From the NCBI GenBank assembly GCA_018105865.1, contig CM030869.1:3347025-3411024 (forward strand): DNA of 64,000 bases, written 5' to 3'. The position numbers were made by a program, and so were the translations under genes. This DNA comes from Metaphire vulgaris. Taxonomy: Eukaryota > Annelida > Clitellata > Crassiclitellata > Megascolecidae. The notes beneath the pieces were generated by a model that was not told the origin of the DNA, ran no database searches, and saw only the letters and a list, made by a program, of their open reading frames with translations. Shown one piece after another: positions 22,084 to 34,600 of the stretch (position 1 is its first letter; each line of letters starts with the position of its first letter).

Positions 22084-22317
22084 CGTCTTCAATTTTTGTT
22101 GCGCATTTAATTTTGTCTTTAACTTAAATGTTGAAACCTCTTTTGTTTAACTCGGAAGGCATTACATTTTGCGGCATGGGTGAAGGAGGAGGAGGAGAAG
22201 GCAGGTTGTCTATTTAGCGTTAATCTGTTTTATTGGGTAAATCGGCGTAGACCGGAGATCGTGAGCGTATTTTTGAGTGCTTAGCATGTTTTCCTCGGGC
22301 CTCTCAACCATTGTTGG

Positions 22318-22398
22318 TTAACCCCTTATCTGGGCAACTATCTGTAACTCAATGTAAAATGGGCGAGCATGACTCGGGGCGCCTCGTTAAGGGGTTAA
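22318..22398. mobile_element. piggyBac-like palindromic MITE, family A
   Basis: TTAACCCCTTATCTGGG ... CTCGTTAAGGGGTTAA. Confidence 0.75.
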
Positions 22399-22939
22399 TG
22401 TGCGTTCCGGTTGGTGCCGTGGTGCGTTTGTGACGATTGAAACGGATAGCTGCTTGAAAAAAGATGTGGGTCTTGGAATTGGCTTTCACGCCCTGGGAAG
22501 AAGGCAGCCCTGGTCAGCTAAACCATCCCATTTTTATTTGAGCTTTTGAGCCTTGCTTAAAGTGATTGGATGTGGCTGTAATGAATGCCTGTGGAAACCA
22601 ATCCAATATTCCGGCGTAATGCCAGGGATGGTATATCCTTTTAGAAGAAAGTATTCCGCTATTCTGATGAAAGTATCTTATCTTATCTTGCTTATCTATC
22701 ACGTGTCGAGATTCGTCGTTTGGGCAATTTTAGTTTTCATTCTTAGCGTCCTTTTTATCACAAAGTGTATTTCATTTTGAGATGACGATATCATGATAAC
22801 TTGATCTTAATATCTCAATTGTTTCGCTCAATATCATGGGATTTCACGTTAACATGAAATAATGTATTTATATCGGCGTGAAATTGGTTGCAACGTTGGA
22901 CGTACAATGAGTTTAACATGTTGCTTAGATTTCACATTC

Positions 22940-23025
22940 ACTATTAATATGGTAATTAATTAATATGATTAATATGGTAATTAATTAATATGGTAATTAA
23001 TTAATATGGTAATATGATTAATATG
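22940..23025. repeat. Tandem AATTAATATGGT units
   Basis: Several copies of TTAATTAATATGGTAA directly before the hAT-like element at 23034. Confidence 0.75.
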
Positions 23026-23033
23026 GTAATTAC

Positions 23034-23295
23034 CAGTTCTGAAAGTCTGTGAAAAAAAGGCGCAGGAACTCTCTTGGCGCAACCCTAACCCGAACCCTAA
23101 CCCTAACGAACTATGGGTAGCCATCATTTACATTTCTATAGCGCTTTTTAAATCTTAGCTTAATAGTTTTGCAACGACTACACGGTGCTTTTACAATATT
23201 GGAACAAATATTGGAAAATTATGAGAAAAAATTTTCATGGTCCAAAAAGGTGCCGGAACTCAATTCCGGCGCATTCCGGCTGACTTTCAGCGCTG
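23034..23295. mobile_element. hAT-like MITE with CCCTAA telomere-like core (T3)
   Basis: Ends CAGTTCTGAAAGTC and GACTTTCAGCGCTG; flanking GTAATTAC on both sides (23026-23033, 23296-23303). Interior has ACCCTAACCCGAACCCTAAC at 23082-23106. Confidence 0.7.
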
Positions 23296-23978
23296 GTAAT
23301 TACTATAAACCCGTACACTGATAAAACGCTAATGTTTAATCAACTTCCTTGTTGCAATTGTCGTATATAATTACCCGTTTGCCTCGATCTCTCGTTTTAT
23401 TTTACAGATTCGCATTTGTAATATTGCGTATCTAAATTTACTTGACTGATCTGACAACATATAAAAATGTTATTTCTTGATGTCAAGTCTCTGACTGCAG
23501 TTGAGGACATTTTCATAAATAAATAATCTTTTCAATTGGAGTCTTATAATGACTGCAGTGACTTCAGACACATTTATGTAATGTCTTCGTAACGTATCGG
23601 ACCTCCTGGCATCGTGAGCTGTTTTTTGTTTACGACAGCCGACCCGTGTATATGGCAATTCTTTAATTCATTTCCTGCCTGCGAAATTTGCAAATTCCTG
23701 GAGGCAACATCGTTTGTGGCAGATGTTTTTTTCTTTTCTTGGGCAGACAAATATTTGAGATTTCTGTAGCTACGAGTTATGTTATGTTTAATCTGTAGTA
23801 ACGTAGAAGTTTGTTGTTATCACAGTGAAAAGTTTTTGTCATGGATTATTTCATTGCTACAGTTATTATATCATCTCATGTTGATAGCTAACTAATTTAC
23901 TACTGGCATTTGTAGAATTAAGCTGTCAACAGTGCTTCTGATGTTGGCTTTGCCATGTCTACAGCGCTAACTGCAGCA

Positions 23979-24146
23979 CAGGGACATTTCTAGGATTGTG
24001 AATTTGGGGGGGTGTCGACCTCAAATTGGGGGTGTCCGGAGCTAATTAGTATGCGTTTTGTATGCATACCATTGTCACATTACCAAATTTTGGAGTGTCG
24101 ACCTCAAATTGGTGGGGTGTTGAGGGGGGGTGTAAAAATATCCCTG
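23979..24146. mobile_element. hAT-type MITE, 168 bp, perfect target duplication
   Basis: CAGGGACATTTCTAGG ... AAAATATCCCTG flanked by CTGCAGCA on both sides (23971-23978, 24147-24154). Sister copy at 25632-25787. Confidence 0.85.
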
Positions 24147-24255
24147 CTGCAGCAGTAGTGCTTCTGAATGACTTAACTAAGACTGAAGAGGCACTATATA
24201 AAAACTCTATTGCATTACATAAGCGATGTCACAGTTATAAAAGCACGCGACAGTA

Positions 24256-24340
24256 AGGGCTCGTCCATGTATTACGTACGCAAAATCTCCTAAATCCAAC
24301 CCCCCCAGTGCATACGTACTACATTATATGGATGTACCCT
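24256..24340. mobile_element. MITE with CGTCCATRTATTACGTAC ends, 85 bp
   Basis: AGGGCTCGTCCATGTATTAC ... TATATGGATGTACCCT; relatives at 26650, 30355, 32805, 33370 and 54944. Superfamily not determined. Confidence 0.65.
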
Positions 24341-24722
24341 AAGTAGGTTTGTGTGCTCTGTTTATGTTCTGCAAACGGAAACTTATTTCTACGACTGACG
24401 TTGTGGCGTATTAAAGCACTTAATGCATATATATTCTCATTATTGGCTGCTGCGCTGTTTCTGGTTTGAAATTAGCCATGGAGTTTTTACATTACGTCTT
24501 TTCAGGGGCTGTTGCTGTTATTTTTAGGGTGCTGTTGTTATCGTGGCCTTTGTTGTGTATAACCAAATGCCGAGCCTGTCGTGTTTTTTTTATTTTGTAG
24601 CAGTTTAATAAGTGAGAACGTCTGTCTGCAGTCTTTAAAAGTGAGATTGTTGTAAAACTGTTCGGAGTGTCGGTTATTTATTAATATTGATCGTCATTTA
24701 TGATTGGATTTTTCACCTTTTA

Positions 24723-24896
24723 CAGTAGAACTTCGTTATATCGAAGCTCAAGGGACCATGATAAATGCTTCGAAATATCCGATGTTCGTTATATCCGATT
24801 CCTGTATCATTAGCACTGCTTTGGCGGGACCGGCGCTCAAACTTCGATATAAGCGGGATTCGATATAAGCGAGTTCGATATAACGAGGTTCTACTG
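24723..24896. mobile_element. pogo/Tigger-like foldback MITE (P2), 174 bp
   Basis: CAGTAGAACTTCGTTATATC ... GATATAACGAGGTTCTACTG bordered by TA. Confidence 0.85.
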
Positions 24897-25108
24897 TACG
24901 CAACTGTCTTAACAAAAAAACACTCGTAGTTAATAATTTTAATTGCTGGATGGGTGGTTATATGATGGTTATAGTTATATGAGTGCGGACAGCCTATACA
25001 ACTACGTGTATATATACAACCCACTCGTACGCCTTCAAGTTATTATCCTGGTTTTCAGAATTGGCTTTGAACTGTTTGCATTGTACATTTTATATGTAGT
25101 ACTGATTG

Positions 25109-25188
25109 TTAACCCTGAAACCGCCAGAGCCGCATATACTCGGTTGCATTGCATATGGCTATACAGTATCTGGCAGTGTAAGGGTTAA
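25109..25188. mobile_element. piggyBac-like palindromic MITE, family B, 80 bp
   Basis: TTAACCCTGAAACCGCC ... CTGGCAGTGTAAGGGTTAA. Confidence 0.75.
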
Positions 25189-25631
25189 CAATGGCAAATC
25201 TTTTTTCATCGCTCTCTCATATTTTAAAGGGAATTTTGGCGTGGATCGGATGATTTTTGCGATAATGGTTCAATTTAGTGATCTAATTTTTTTCTTCTAA
25301 TTGAACAGTTATTTGAAATCATTGTTGAAAATTTTATCATGCATTTACATTGTTTCTCATTCATGTTTAGCTTCTGTAGCTCTTTTGAAATGATGTTTTC
25401 AGAAATGCCAGTTCTTCAATATCTCCACTTATTGGCAAATAGTCATGTGCTTAAAAATTCTTTTGAATGTAATCGTGCCATTTTTGCGAAGCCATCTGGA
25501 AATTCTATTCCGCAGCTTTACTACGCGTCTGGAAAATTATTCCTATTTGCATATATTGAACTTTGTGGTGGGACAGTTTGATTATAAAAAAAATTTACGA
25601 CCCTAAAGATTAGATTCTCGTGACATTGGAC

Positions 25632-25787
25632 CAGGGATATTTCTAGGATTGTGAATTTGAGGGGGTGTCGACCTCAAATTGGGGGGTCCGGAGGTAATTA
25701 GTATGCATTTTGTATGCATACCATTGTCGCGTTGCCATTTTGGGGTCGACCTCAAATTTGGGGGTTAGGGGTGTAAAAATATCCCTG
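25632..25787. mobile_element. hAT-type MITE, 156 bp
   Basis: CAGGGATATTTCTAGG ... AAAATATCCCTG; flanks CATTGGAC / CATTAGAC. Confidence 0.8.
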
Positions 25788-25799
25788 CATTAGACTTAG

Positions 25800-26640
25800 T
25801 GTAATCGTGCTAGAACTTGTTTTGTTTTATCGTTTTGCTCGTAGTTGTGTGTTACTGTTCATGGGTAAATGCTTAGGATCTGTTGTTGACTGTCGGTTAT
25901 ATATATGACATAAGGGTAAACTAGAGAGCGATGTCTCTGCGTTGACTGACAGTAGTTGTCACTTGTGGCAAAGAAGTTGTTGTCTGTTGTGAGAAATGAC
26001 ACCTCTCTTCTGTGACTTCGTGTAACGTTTCGATAAATTGTATACGCCAGCCGCACCGTTTTTCAGCCAGCTGTTGAGCGTGTAGCGATCTTGTTTGTGC
26101 AGCCATTAAGTTGTGTTTTCCCTTGTAGTTGCTCTGTTTATAACAAAGAAGTAAACCGTAGTTGTTTTTCTTCTGGTGTCTAAGTTTTAAGAAAATTTTA
26201 TCTTGAAATTGCGGTCATTAACGTTCTGTGATAATGACACAGGAAACTGATGGCGTAGCCAAGACTTTCTGAAGCGAGGTTAGGAACGACCATTGCCCCA
26301 AATTCGTCTGAGAAAATTCTGACAAGCAAAAGAAAAGGTCGTCAACTTTTTATTTCGCTTGGTTATATTATAGTTATATGAGTGCGGACAGCCTATACAG
26401 CTACATGTATATATACAACTATATTGATATTTTTTTTGCTTCTTTTTTGCTTCCTTAAACCCAGTTTTGGTGCCCCTCCACCCACCACAGAATAATAATA
26501 TGCAATAAAAAAATTAGGGTCAGCCAACCAGGGGGTTTTAACTCCCAAAACCCTCCTTGGCTACACTACTGGCAGCAATTTCAAAATGCATTTTAGTTCA
26601 GCAGGAAATTAGAAATTAGAATGAGCCTTCAAGTGCTCGA
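25800..26640. other. Intergenic, no gene seen
   Basis: Contains fragments of a CCCCTCC-rich MITE (about 26250-26580, ends near GGCGTAGCC and GGCTACACTACTG) and otherwise unassigned sequence. Confidence 0.4.
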
Positions 26641-26649
26641 GTCAACTAA

Positions 26650-26784
26650 AGGGCTCATCCATATAGTACATGTGCAAAAAAGACATTTTCAACCCCACCC
26701 CCTCCCGTTTTCACACCGTACATACACAAAATCTTCTAAATCCAACCCCTCCCTTCAGTGCATACGTACTATGTGGATGGACCC
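26650..26784. mobile_element. MITE with CATCCATATAGTAC ends
   Basis: AGGGCTCATCCATATAGTAC ... TACGTACTATGTGGATGGACCC. Confidence 0.65.
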
Positions 26785-27293
26785 AAAATGGTTGACCATG
26801 ATTGCTGGTTTGGCTCGATTTAATGGGTATTTGCTGCGATGGCATTGCACGTGGCTGGACTTTGACAAGCTAGGTCTGTATTTGGAGCAGTTTGAATGAG
26901 AAAAACAGTAATTACAAATGGATTTTAGTTTAGATTTAATATGGAATAAAATAGGTGATTGCTTTGCCCAAGATGAATATGCTGTAACTAAGGCTGTTGC
27001 AAGCCTTTTTCTTACCACTTACAGGGTGAGCATCTGAGACAGACATAAGTTCACAACTTAAGCAGCAGAGGTCTGAATACAGAACCTGTAATAATAATAA
27101 TAATAATAATATGACTTTAAGTGGTTTTGTATCATCTGCAAACTGAAGTTTCTGATTTGAACATATAATACACAGTACGAAACAGCTGCATCATAACACC
27201 ACTTCGCAGCTTCATACTACTTTTAATATAATAATAAAAATAATAATAATGGCTATCTAGATAAACTAGGTTATTGAATGCAGATGGTTACAT

Positions 27294-27413
27294 CAGTGGT
27301 TTTCACACAGGCTTACTTAGCCTCCTAAACCACTTAAAATCACTATTATTATTATAAATGTGATTTTAGGTGATATAGGAGGCTAAGTAAGCATAATTAT
27401 GTGAAAACCACTG
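27294..27413. mobile_element. Hairpin MITE, 120 bp
   Basis: CAGTGGTTTTCACACAGG ... ATGTGAAAACCACTG; arms pair over about 50 bp each. Fragments of the same family at 57688-57745 and 59092-59142. No target duplication seen. Confidence 0.65.
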
Positions 27414-27744
27414 ACTTGTTTCCTTGCCAACCATTGGTTAAACGGAGCTTTTGAATAAACTGGCCAGATTTGACATTATCTAGCATTAGGATGATGTGTA
27501 CAGATAAGCCAATTAGTGATACTCTTATTATATGCTTATTGGTCATTTAAGAGATTCAGAAGAATAGTGCAGATAAGTAGGTTTGGAAAGCTCACGAGTC
27601 ACGACCTTGGACTAAGAGAAGCAGGCCAGACGTGGAACCAGCATCATCAGTTCCTTGAGAAGAGAAGAAAGGGAGAAGGAAGGTGATGAGGAGGCAAGTG
27701 GGGGCCGTTAGGGTGGCAACTTCTTAGCATGGGGCCAAACATTT

Positions 27745-27861
27745 GCTGATAGGTATGTAGTGGTAAGTATAGGGTCTCAGCAGGGGGTCACTGGGAGACC
27801 AGGCATTCAATGGGGGACACGGCCCTCGGGCCTCCCATGTGGACCCGCCACGTACTGGGAC
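27745..27861 (-). mobile_element. hAT-type MITE remnant at the DIP2 promoter
   Basis: Reverse complement of the right part of the 2125/2608 family (TAAGTATAGGGTC, GGCATTCAATGGGGGACAC, CCACATGGG at the outer end). Confidence 0.65.
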
Positions 27862-28069
27862 GAAGAAGGAGCCAGAGGGTTGAGGAAGAGAAGAACCGGA
27901 AGAGGAGGACGAGGGAGAGGCAGAGGCCGAGGGAGTCAATATGGCCGCCGTCGTCTTCCTACGGAGTCGACGGTTGTTGCTGGTGGACGTCAACTGACGG
28001 TCGTCGCTCGACGGGACGACGGACCAACCGGACCCGGCGATCAGCATCATCCGTCCGACCGACGACAGG
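27862..28069 (+). promoter_or_regulatory. DIP2: GC-rich 5' UTR / promoter region of DIP2
   Basis: Dense CpG and CGACGG-like repeats lead directly into the ATG at 28070, and no splice acceptor is needed upstream. It directly follows a hAT-type MITE remnant (about 27745-27861), so the promoter edge may be transposon sequence. The transcription start was not located. Confidence 0.5.
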
Positions 28070-28154
28070 ATGGCGGACGTCGACGTCGAGTCCCTCGACC
28101 TGCCGCCGGACGTCAGGGCGAAGTTGGCCGAGCTCGACTTGGAGCTTTCCGAGG
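28070..28154 (+). CDS. DIP2: DIP2 exon 1: start codon, DMAP1-binding domain start
   Basis: ATGG at 28070 in a GC-rich leader; reads MADVDVESLDLPPDVRAKLA then ELDLELSE, the conserved DIP2 N-terminus. Donor GTTGAG after the G at 28154 (phase 1). Intron 1 is 5.9 kb, the longest traced, and holds SINEs and an antisense LINE fragment. Confidence 0.93.
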
Positions 28155-28326
28155 GTTGAGTATCTCGCTATCGCCTTCTTCACGATCGCAACTGTTGCTT
28201 CGTTTTACGTTTTAAATTCTGATTTTTAATAAAAGGAATTTGCGAGTTTTCGAAGATTGGAAATCTGGTTACCTCGTATTCTTGTCTAGACGAACCTGAG
28301 ATTGGTGCAGTGTTGATGACTTGAGA

Positions 28327-28387
<61 letters not shown>

Positions 28388-30859
28388 TTAATAATAATGA
28401 CTTATATAGCGCCATTCTAATATGCTCAGAAGGCATCAATCTATGGTACTCGACATCCATCCGTGAAAGACCAGCAGAGACTTCTATCCCCCTTGCTGCC
28501 GGGCTCAATTCCCCCTCCAATGTTGTTATTATTATTATTTGCTGATGAGAGGTTTAAGGTGGCTAGACTGCATGGTTACTGACAAGGTTGGTGATGTTAG
28601 CTTTTTCTTTAAGTTCTCTGCCCGGAAGCAGGTCCTGGTTCCCATTGGCGCCATCTATCTATATGATGTTAGCTGTAGTATATAATTTGATGTTACAAAC
28701 CTCATCTTAGCTGAAAATCTAATTATGTTGACACTAATAAAAGATGTTTTATTATTTATAAATTAGGAGCTTACACTTAATATTGTGAGCAGAATTCGGT
28801 AAATATGGATATATCGTAAGATAAGTGTAAAAAATGTGAATTCAGGTGGACATGTTGAGAACATATAGCATTAGATTAGGTCATTAGGACATGTGATCTA
28901 TCAGATAAAATACTGGTTGTTAATTCAAAGTGACACCTAGGTAAAAGGGTAAAGGTAGTCCCGTATTTGAGCGAGCAAATGGTCTGTCGTTGATCTCTGT
29001 ACTAGGCAAGCAGCAATGCAGGTGGCTTATGCCATTAATCTATAGTAGAGTTTCATGCCATTGCCTCTTCTAGACCCGCAATTTACCAGCTAGGTACTAT
29101 TATTATCGGGCGGGAAGTTAGTAGAGTGGTAACAACGTTGGACTATGGAGCAGTAGGTCGCAGGTTCAACTCCCGCGGGAGCTCTAAGGTCGACTCAGCC
29201 TTCTTTCGCCAGATGGCGATGGCAAATGAGTAGCGGATTAATCCGCAGAGTAAACAGGCACATTGCTTGAGAACACTGGCCCCTTATCATGTAACCTTGC
29301 ACCAGTTGCCTGGCTGAGGGTCTTGGTAACGGAGATCAGCGCCGCCCTATGAGTCTTGAGGTTAGCCTTGCGTGCTCGGGAAGGACTTTACTTACTTATT
29401 TTACTATTATTATCATCGAATGCTGAATGTGCTAAATGATATCAGCCATTTTATTGCGACGCTACCAGCTGTATGTAGTTTGTAGATATCATCGTCCTCT
29501 AGCCTGTTTATAGGGCGTGAGTCAACTAGATGCAACATTGTTTGAATGTCACCGCAGGGGCACGGGTTCAAGTCAGTTAATCCCCATTTCTGATGGCAGT
29601 ATTTACAGTGTCCCAGTCCAGTTTGAAAATGGTATAACAGACACCGCCCGTGACGAGGCAACGTGTCGAAGACCGGCTGTCAGGTAGCGGGATCTTCGAC
29701 CAGTTGGCAGTTGATCACCAGAGCCGACTTCCAGTCAAGTCTCCACTGTTCGTCAACATCTGTGGGAACCTTGTTAAGCTGCAGAGGATGGCGTGATTTC
29801 AATCGGTGATTAGGAGGGTTGGACACTGGACAGGTCCTCGAAGAGTGTCAGGTCTTCACAGTCTGCTATCTTCGATAGAAATCTGTCCACTGCAGCTTCG
29901 CATCTTGAGTACGATGTTTGGATGTTGGATGTTTGACAGGACTGACAGCCATTGGGACGCAGTTGGGCGCAGGGTTTCCAGAGACAAGTCTCATGGCTGA
30001 GTGCAGCTGCATGTCCACTGCCTTTGTGTGCGGGGAGCGATGCCAGGCGGGACAGCAGTACAACGCGGCCGAATAGCAGAGTGAAAGTGCAGACTGTCTT
30101 AGAGTAGTGACGTTTGCTCCCCAGGAGGAACCGGCTAATTTTGACAGGAGGTTTATCCGGGTTCTGACTTTGCTGGCCAACTTTGAAAGATGTGTTTTGA
30201 AGCTTAAAGTTCGATCAAGAGTAACGCCAAGATATACAGGGATTGGATCGTGCTAGGTACTGATTGGATTATAGAAAATCCGGAGCCCGTAAAAACCCGA
30301 GTGCAGCTTATTATGGACAAGGCCTGCATCTTGTCCCACGACCACTCGTCTCATTAGGGCTCGTCCATATAGTACATATGCAAAAAAGGCATATTTTCAA
30401 CCCCCTCCCCCGTTTGCACACCGTACATATGCAAGATCTTCGAAATCCAACCCCCGCTCAATGCGTACGTACTATACGAATGGACCCTTATCGCAGAGAT
30501 GAGACTTTGTATCAGGCGGTCCAATCCTTTCCAATACACTCAATCTGAAGAGTTGTGGCCACTGACTTCCTCAAATGCCTGAACATTGACCTTCTTCCTA
30601 GTTGAGGTAGTTGTTGGGGTAATATTTTTGAGTGGTCAGTATATGCAGTACCTGTATATAATTTTGTTGTTGCACTACATCACTGCCTATCCAACCAGAG
30701 GCTGGTTGGATAGGCAGTGATAGTGGCTGTACTGTGTAAAGTGTGTTTAGCTTATTAGTTTATTATTAGTTTATTTTATTTATTTTTTCAGTTGATTTGT
30801 GTTATTCCTTGTTTATGTGTTTATGTACTATTTTGATGCTGTGCTTGTCACGAATAAAG

Positions 30860-30912
<53 letters not shown>

Positions 30913-31614
30913 GCACATCGTACCCAGCAGAATTTTTTTTAATATATGGGAGGTGTTTTATAACATTCATGGTTGAGCATAATAATGAAGAAAATGCCAA
31001 ATCTGAGTGTACACTTAATAAGTTGAGAACAATGGAATTCTTTTTAAACCAAGTGTGCTATTTTCAGTTAGCTTAGATAATTATTTTATATTATTTCACA
31101 TTTGGTGTAACATTTTGAATCTCTCTTAATTTTGAAGGCAACAGCAGTGGTCAGTTGAGCATTATTTTATTGGTATCTGCAGTCATTTCATTTCCTAAAA
31201 ATAAATAATTTGAAAATTCATGTTTACTTTAAAAAAATGCAGAATAACTGCAATCTATTGTACAAAAAAATCATAGAATCTGCCTGTCCATAGATTTATC
31301 GGTGGTTTGAACTGCGTCAAATATGCACCAATGGATTTCGCAATTTTTGTGCATGACTTCGAACAAACTCTAGTGGCAACAGTTTGGTTGTTCCTTATTA
31401 TTGCAGTCATTGGCACTAGTTGTTTCTCAGTGTGCGCCCCTAAGCTCTGGAATTCACTACCAACATCACTTCGCATAACTAACAACTTATCATCTTTCAG
31501 ATCTGGCTTGACCTGGCTCTAATGCTATTTGGATTTGGTGCGCCATTGGCTGATGCCCTGGGCATTATGATAGTGGCGCTGCCCTGGGAATTATGATAGT
31601 GGCACTATAGAAGT

Positions 31615-31647
<33 letters not shown>

Positions 31648-34600
31648 AATTGTACTGGGCCATGGCAAAGAAGTTACAAGAGTTGCTGCATTGGTATTGT
31701 TTTGCTCATCGGCCCTCTGGAAACTCCTTGATTAAGCGATCTGGACGAACATCTTACCACTATGGGCGTATTTGCTCAGAGTAGAATCGGGGCATGCTAT
31801 TTTTATCTTTGAACATTTATAAACATCCAAAGACCAACGGTGAGATGACTCAAATTGCCAACTGCACTAAAGTGCCATGACCCACAGAAATAATGTCATG
31901 TGTTCCAGACATCAGCATCCTGCATTTCTTGTAAACTGTTTCGTAAATATTTGTGAACTATTCAATATATATGTGTATATATATATATACACACACACAT
32001 ATATATATATACACATGCTTACATACATACATACACAATGCATACATACAAAATACATACACAGTGGCAGTTCCAGGAATTCTTGGTGAGGGGATGGAAA
32101 AATTTTTTGGGAAGTTGGTGGGGGATGCAAAGTGAAGAAGAAAAACGAGTAAAAAGAGAAAAAAGGTAATTGTTAGTAGTGTTTTGCTCACTAAATGTTA
32201 AGAAATCTTGCTTTAAAAAAGGCAGACAAGCAAGAAAAAGAAGGTCGTTTGCAGTATTTTTCACTATTTAAAAAAAAACTCACCGGAAAATAGGTTGACA
32301 AGCAAGAAAAGGTCACCTGGAACCCCGGTGGGGGGATGAATCCAGTCATCAACATGGTGGAACCGTCACTGTACATACATACAAAATAAATACATACATG
32401 CATACAGACATACACGATAATAAGCAATACATGCACCTACTAGACATACATGTGCACGCAACTCTTATGCTAATAATGACTACAAACCAATGGATCTACA
32501 AATGAATCTGCAAATCAATTATCGGTAGTGTTATTGTGATCTCTCTGACATTATTCCTAGTCATGGTGCATGATCTTGCACATTATATACATTTTTACTT
32601 GACATTCTATTAAATGATTATATAATCCATCCTGTAGAGTTTTTGCACTGAAGTTGTAACCATAATTTTTTTATGCCAAAGTCTTTAAATGATTCACATC
32701 ACCTGAATTCTTTTATATGCAAAATGTTTGATAAAATATTGTGCACCAATGTTTTTTTACCTATCTTCTGACAGACTTTTAAAATGTATTTTAAGGAAAT
32801 ATATGGGGCCATCCATGTATTGCATATACATTAAAGGGAAGGGGTTGTTGGATTTGGGAGATTTTGTGTACGGGGAGGGTCTCGACTAACTATATATGTT
32901 CCTATTCAAAAAGTCATTTCCTCCGTAGCAATAACAACCTGACCCATCACCTCATGGATACACTGACCTTTGCCCGGCCGACAACCCACCTTGCCCATAG
33001 CTATTTCAAGAAAGATCAAGCGCATAAGAATAAGCAGCTACTACCCTACTACTTTTCAAAGCGCTATATAAATTTACGAGATTTTACTTTACTTATGTAT
33101 GCACAAATTGATATATAGCATATGTAACGATTAAAAAAAAACAACTGCTCGGGCAGAAGAACGGTTGAAATTACACACATTAGATTAGCACACAATTAAT
33201 TACTTTCTCACGGGCAGGCAATGAGTCTTGAAAATTGTTCACATGATTGCACATGTTAAATTACATGTCTTGGTTTCCTTGGCTGTGACCACTGCAGTTC
33301 ACCATATGCCTTGTGACTATGGCTGAAAATTAATTTTTCAAACAGGGTAGGGGTAAATGAGCTAATTTGTACGTACACTTGGAGGTGGGGTAAACATTGT
33401 ATGGTGTGCAACGGAGGAGTAGTAGTATGAAAATATGATTTTTTTCATATGTAATGTGTGGATGGTCCCTATATTCCTTTATCAGTGATTGCATGGCAGT
33501 TGAAAAGTAACGGGGAATGTTTAACCGAACATGAGGACTCCATCATTTAACATTGTTGCTGGATTCAAAAGTTGCAGGATTCATGATTGTATGCTTCTGC
33601 ACACGTAGGCCTATTTGCTTTATCTTATGTCAGGATCATTTAAACACGAATTCATCATGATAAGGTTCAAGTTTTTGCATGTAGTGCAGCGTTGAGATAA
33701 CTTTATTTGTTTAGAACCACCTCAGATAGTTTGAATTTGCTCGTGAGTCACGCGCTCAAATTAAGTACGCCTCAAATGCAATTCTTGTGCATTAAGTTCT
33801 TGTTCTATTTCGTGTTAATAGTAGTTAATTGTCGGAGGTTTTAACCCTTGTGACATGCAATTTCTCCTACTGCTTCAAATGCTTTCCCCCACAGAATTTA
33901 TGAAGTTTTTGAGATTTGTGGGCGATAGGAAATTTAAGAAGTTCTAGTATTACCGTTGTGACTCTTGTATCTGAAATTCTTAAAAATCTTGAATTTATTG
34001 TTCCTTGTTTATTTTTAGGTGACATCACACAGAAAGGTTATGAAAAGAAGAAGGCTAAGTTGTTGATGCCTTACATGAACAGTGAGAGACCTGTGGGTAT
34101 GAAACATCGCCTCTGCTCTTATTTTTATACAGAACTCTGTTGTAATAGAGCTCTGTGTAAGTGTAATGTAGTACATTCTTACATTTTGGCCATTATCTCA
34201 TTTTTTATGCCTTTAACCCTTTCATTCTGCAATCAGTGTGATGAATATGTTATGAAGTCGAAATATCGGCCTTATGTTGGCCAAAGGGTGATGCAGTGTG
34301 TTTCTGGTCGGTTATGATAGTTTATGTTGTGTGTGTGTGTGGGGAAGAAGTCTTAATGTTCATCTTTTTACTTTTCCTGTCAATGACTGATGAAAATGCA
34401 CTAAAAGCCCAGTTTCATTGTATTAAATTATATGTTATCGGGGACTTGTAGTGTTTGGATTGTGTGATTTTAAAGGTTTGTCTTGGACTATGTGAACCAG
34501 GCTGGTTTCATTGGCTAAAATGTTATTAGTCATTCCTGTATATTGGGTTTTAAGCTTTAGCCACAGGGCTACTGCTTAATTGTATAACCTTCTGTGAAGT

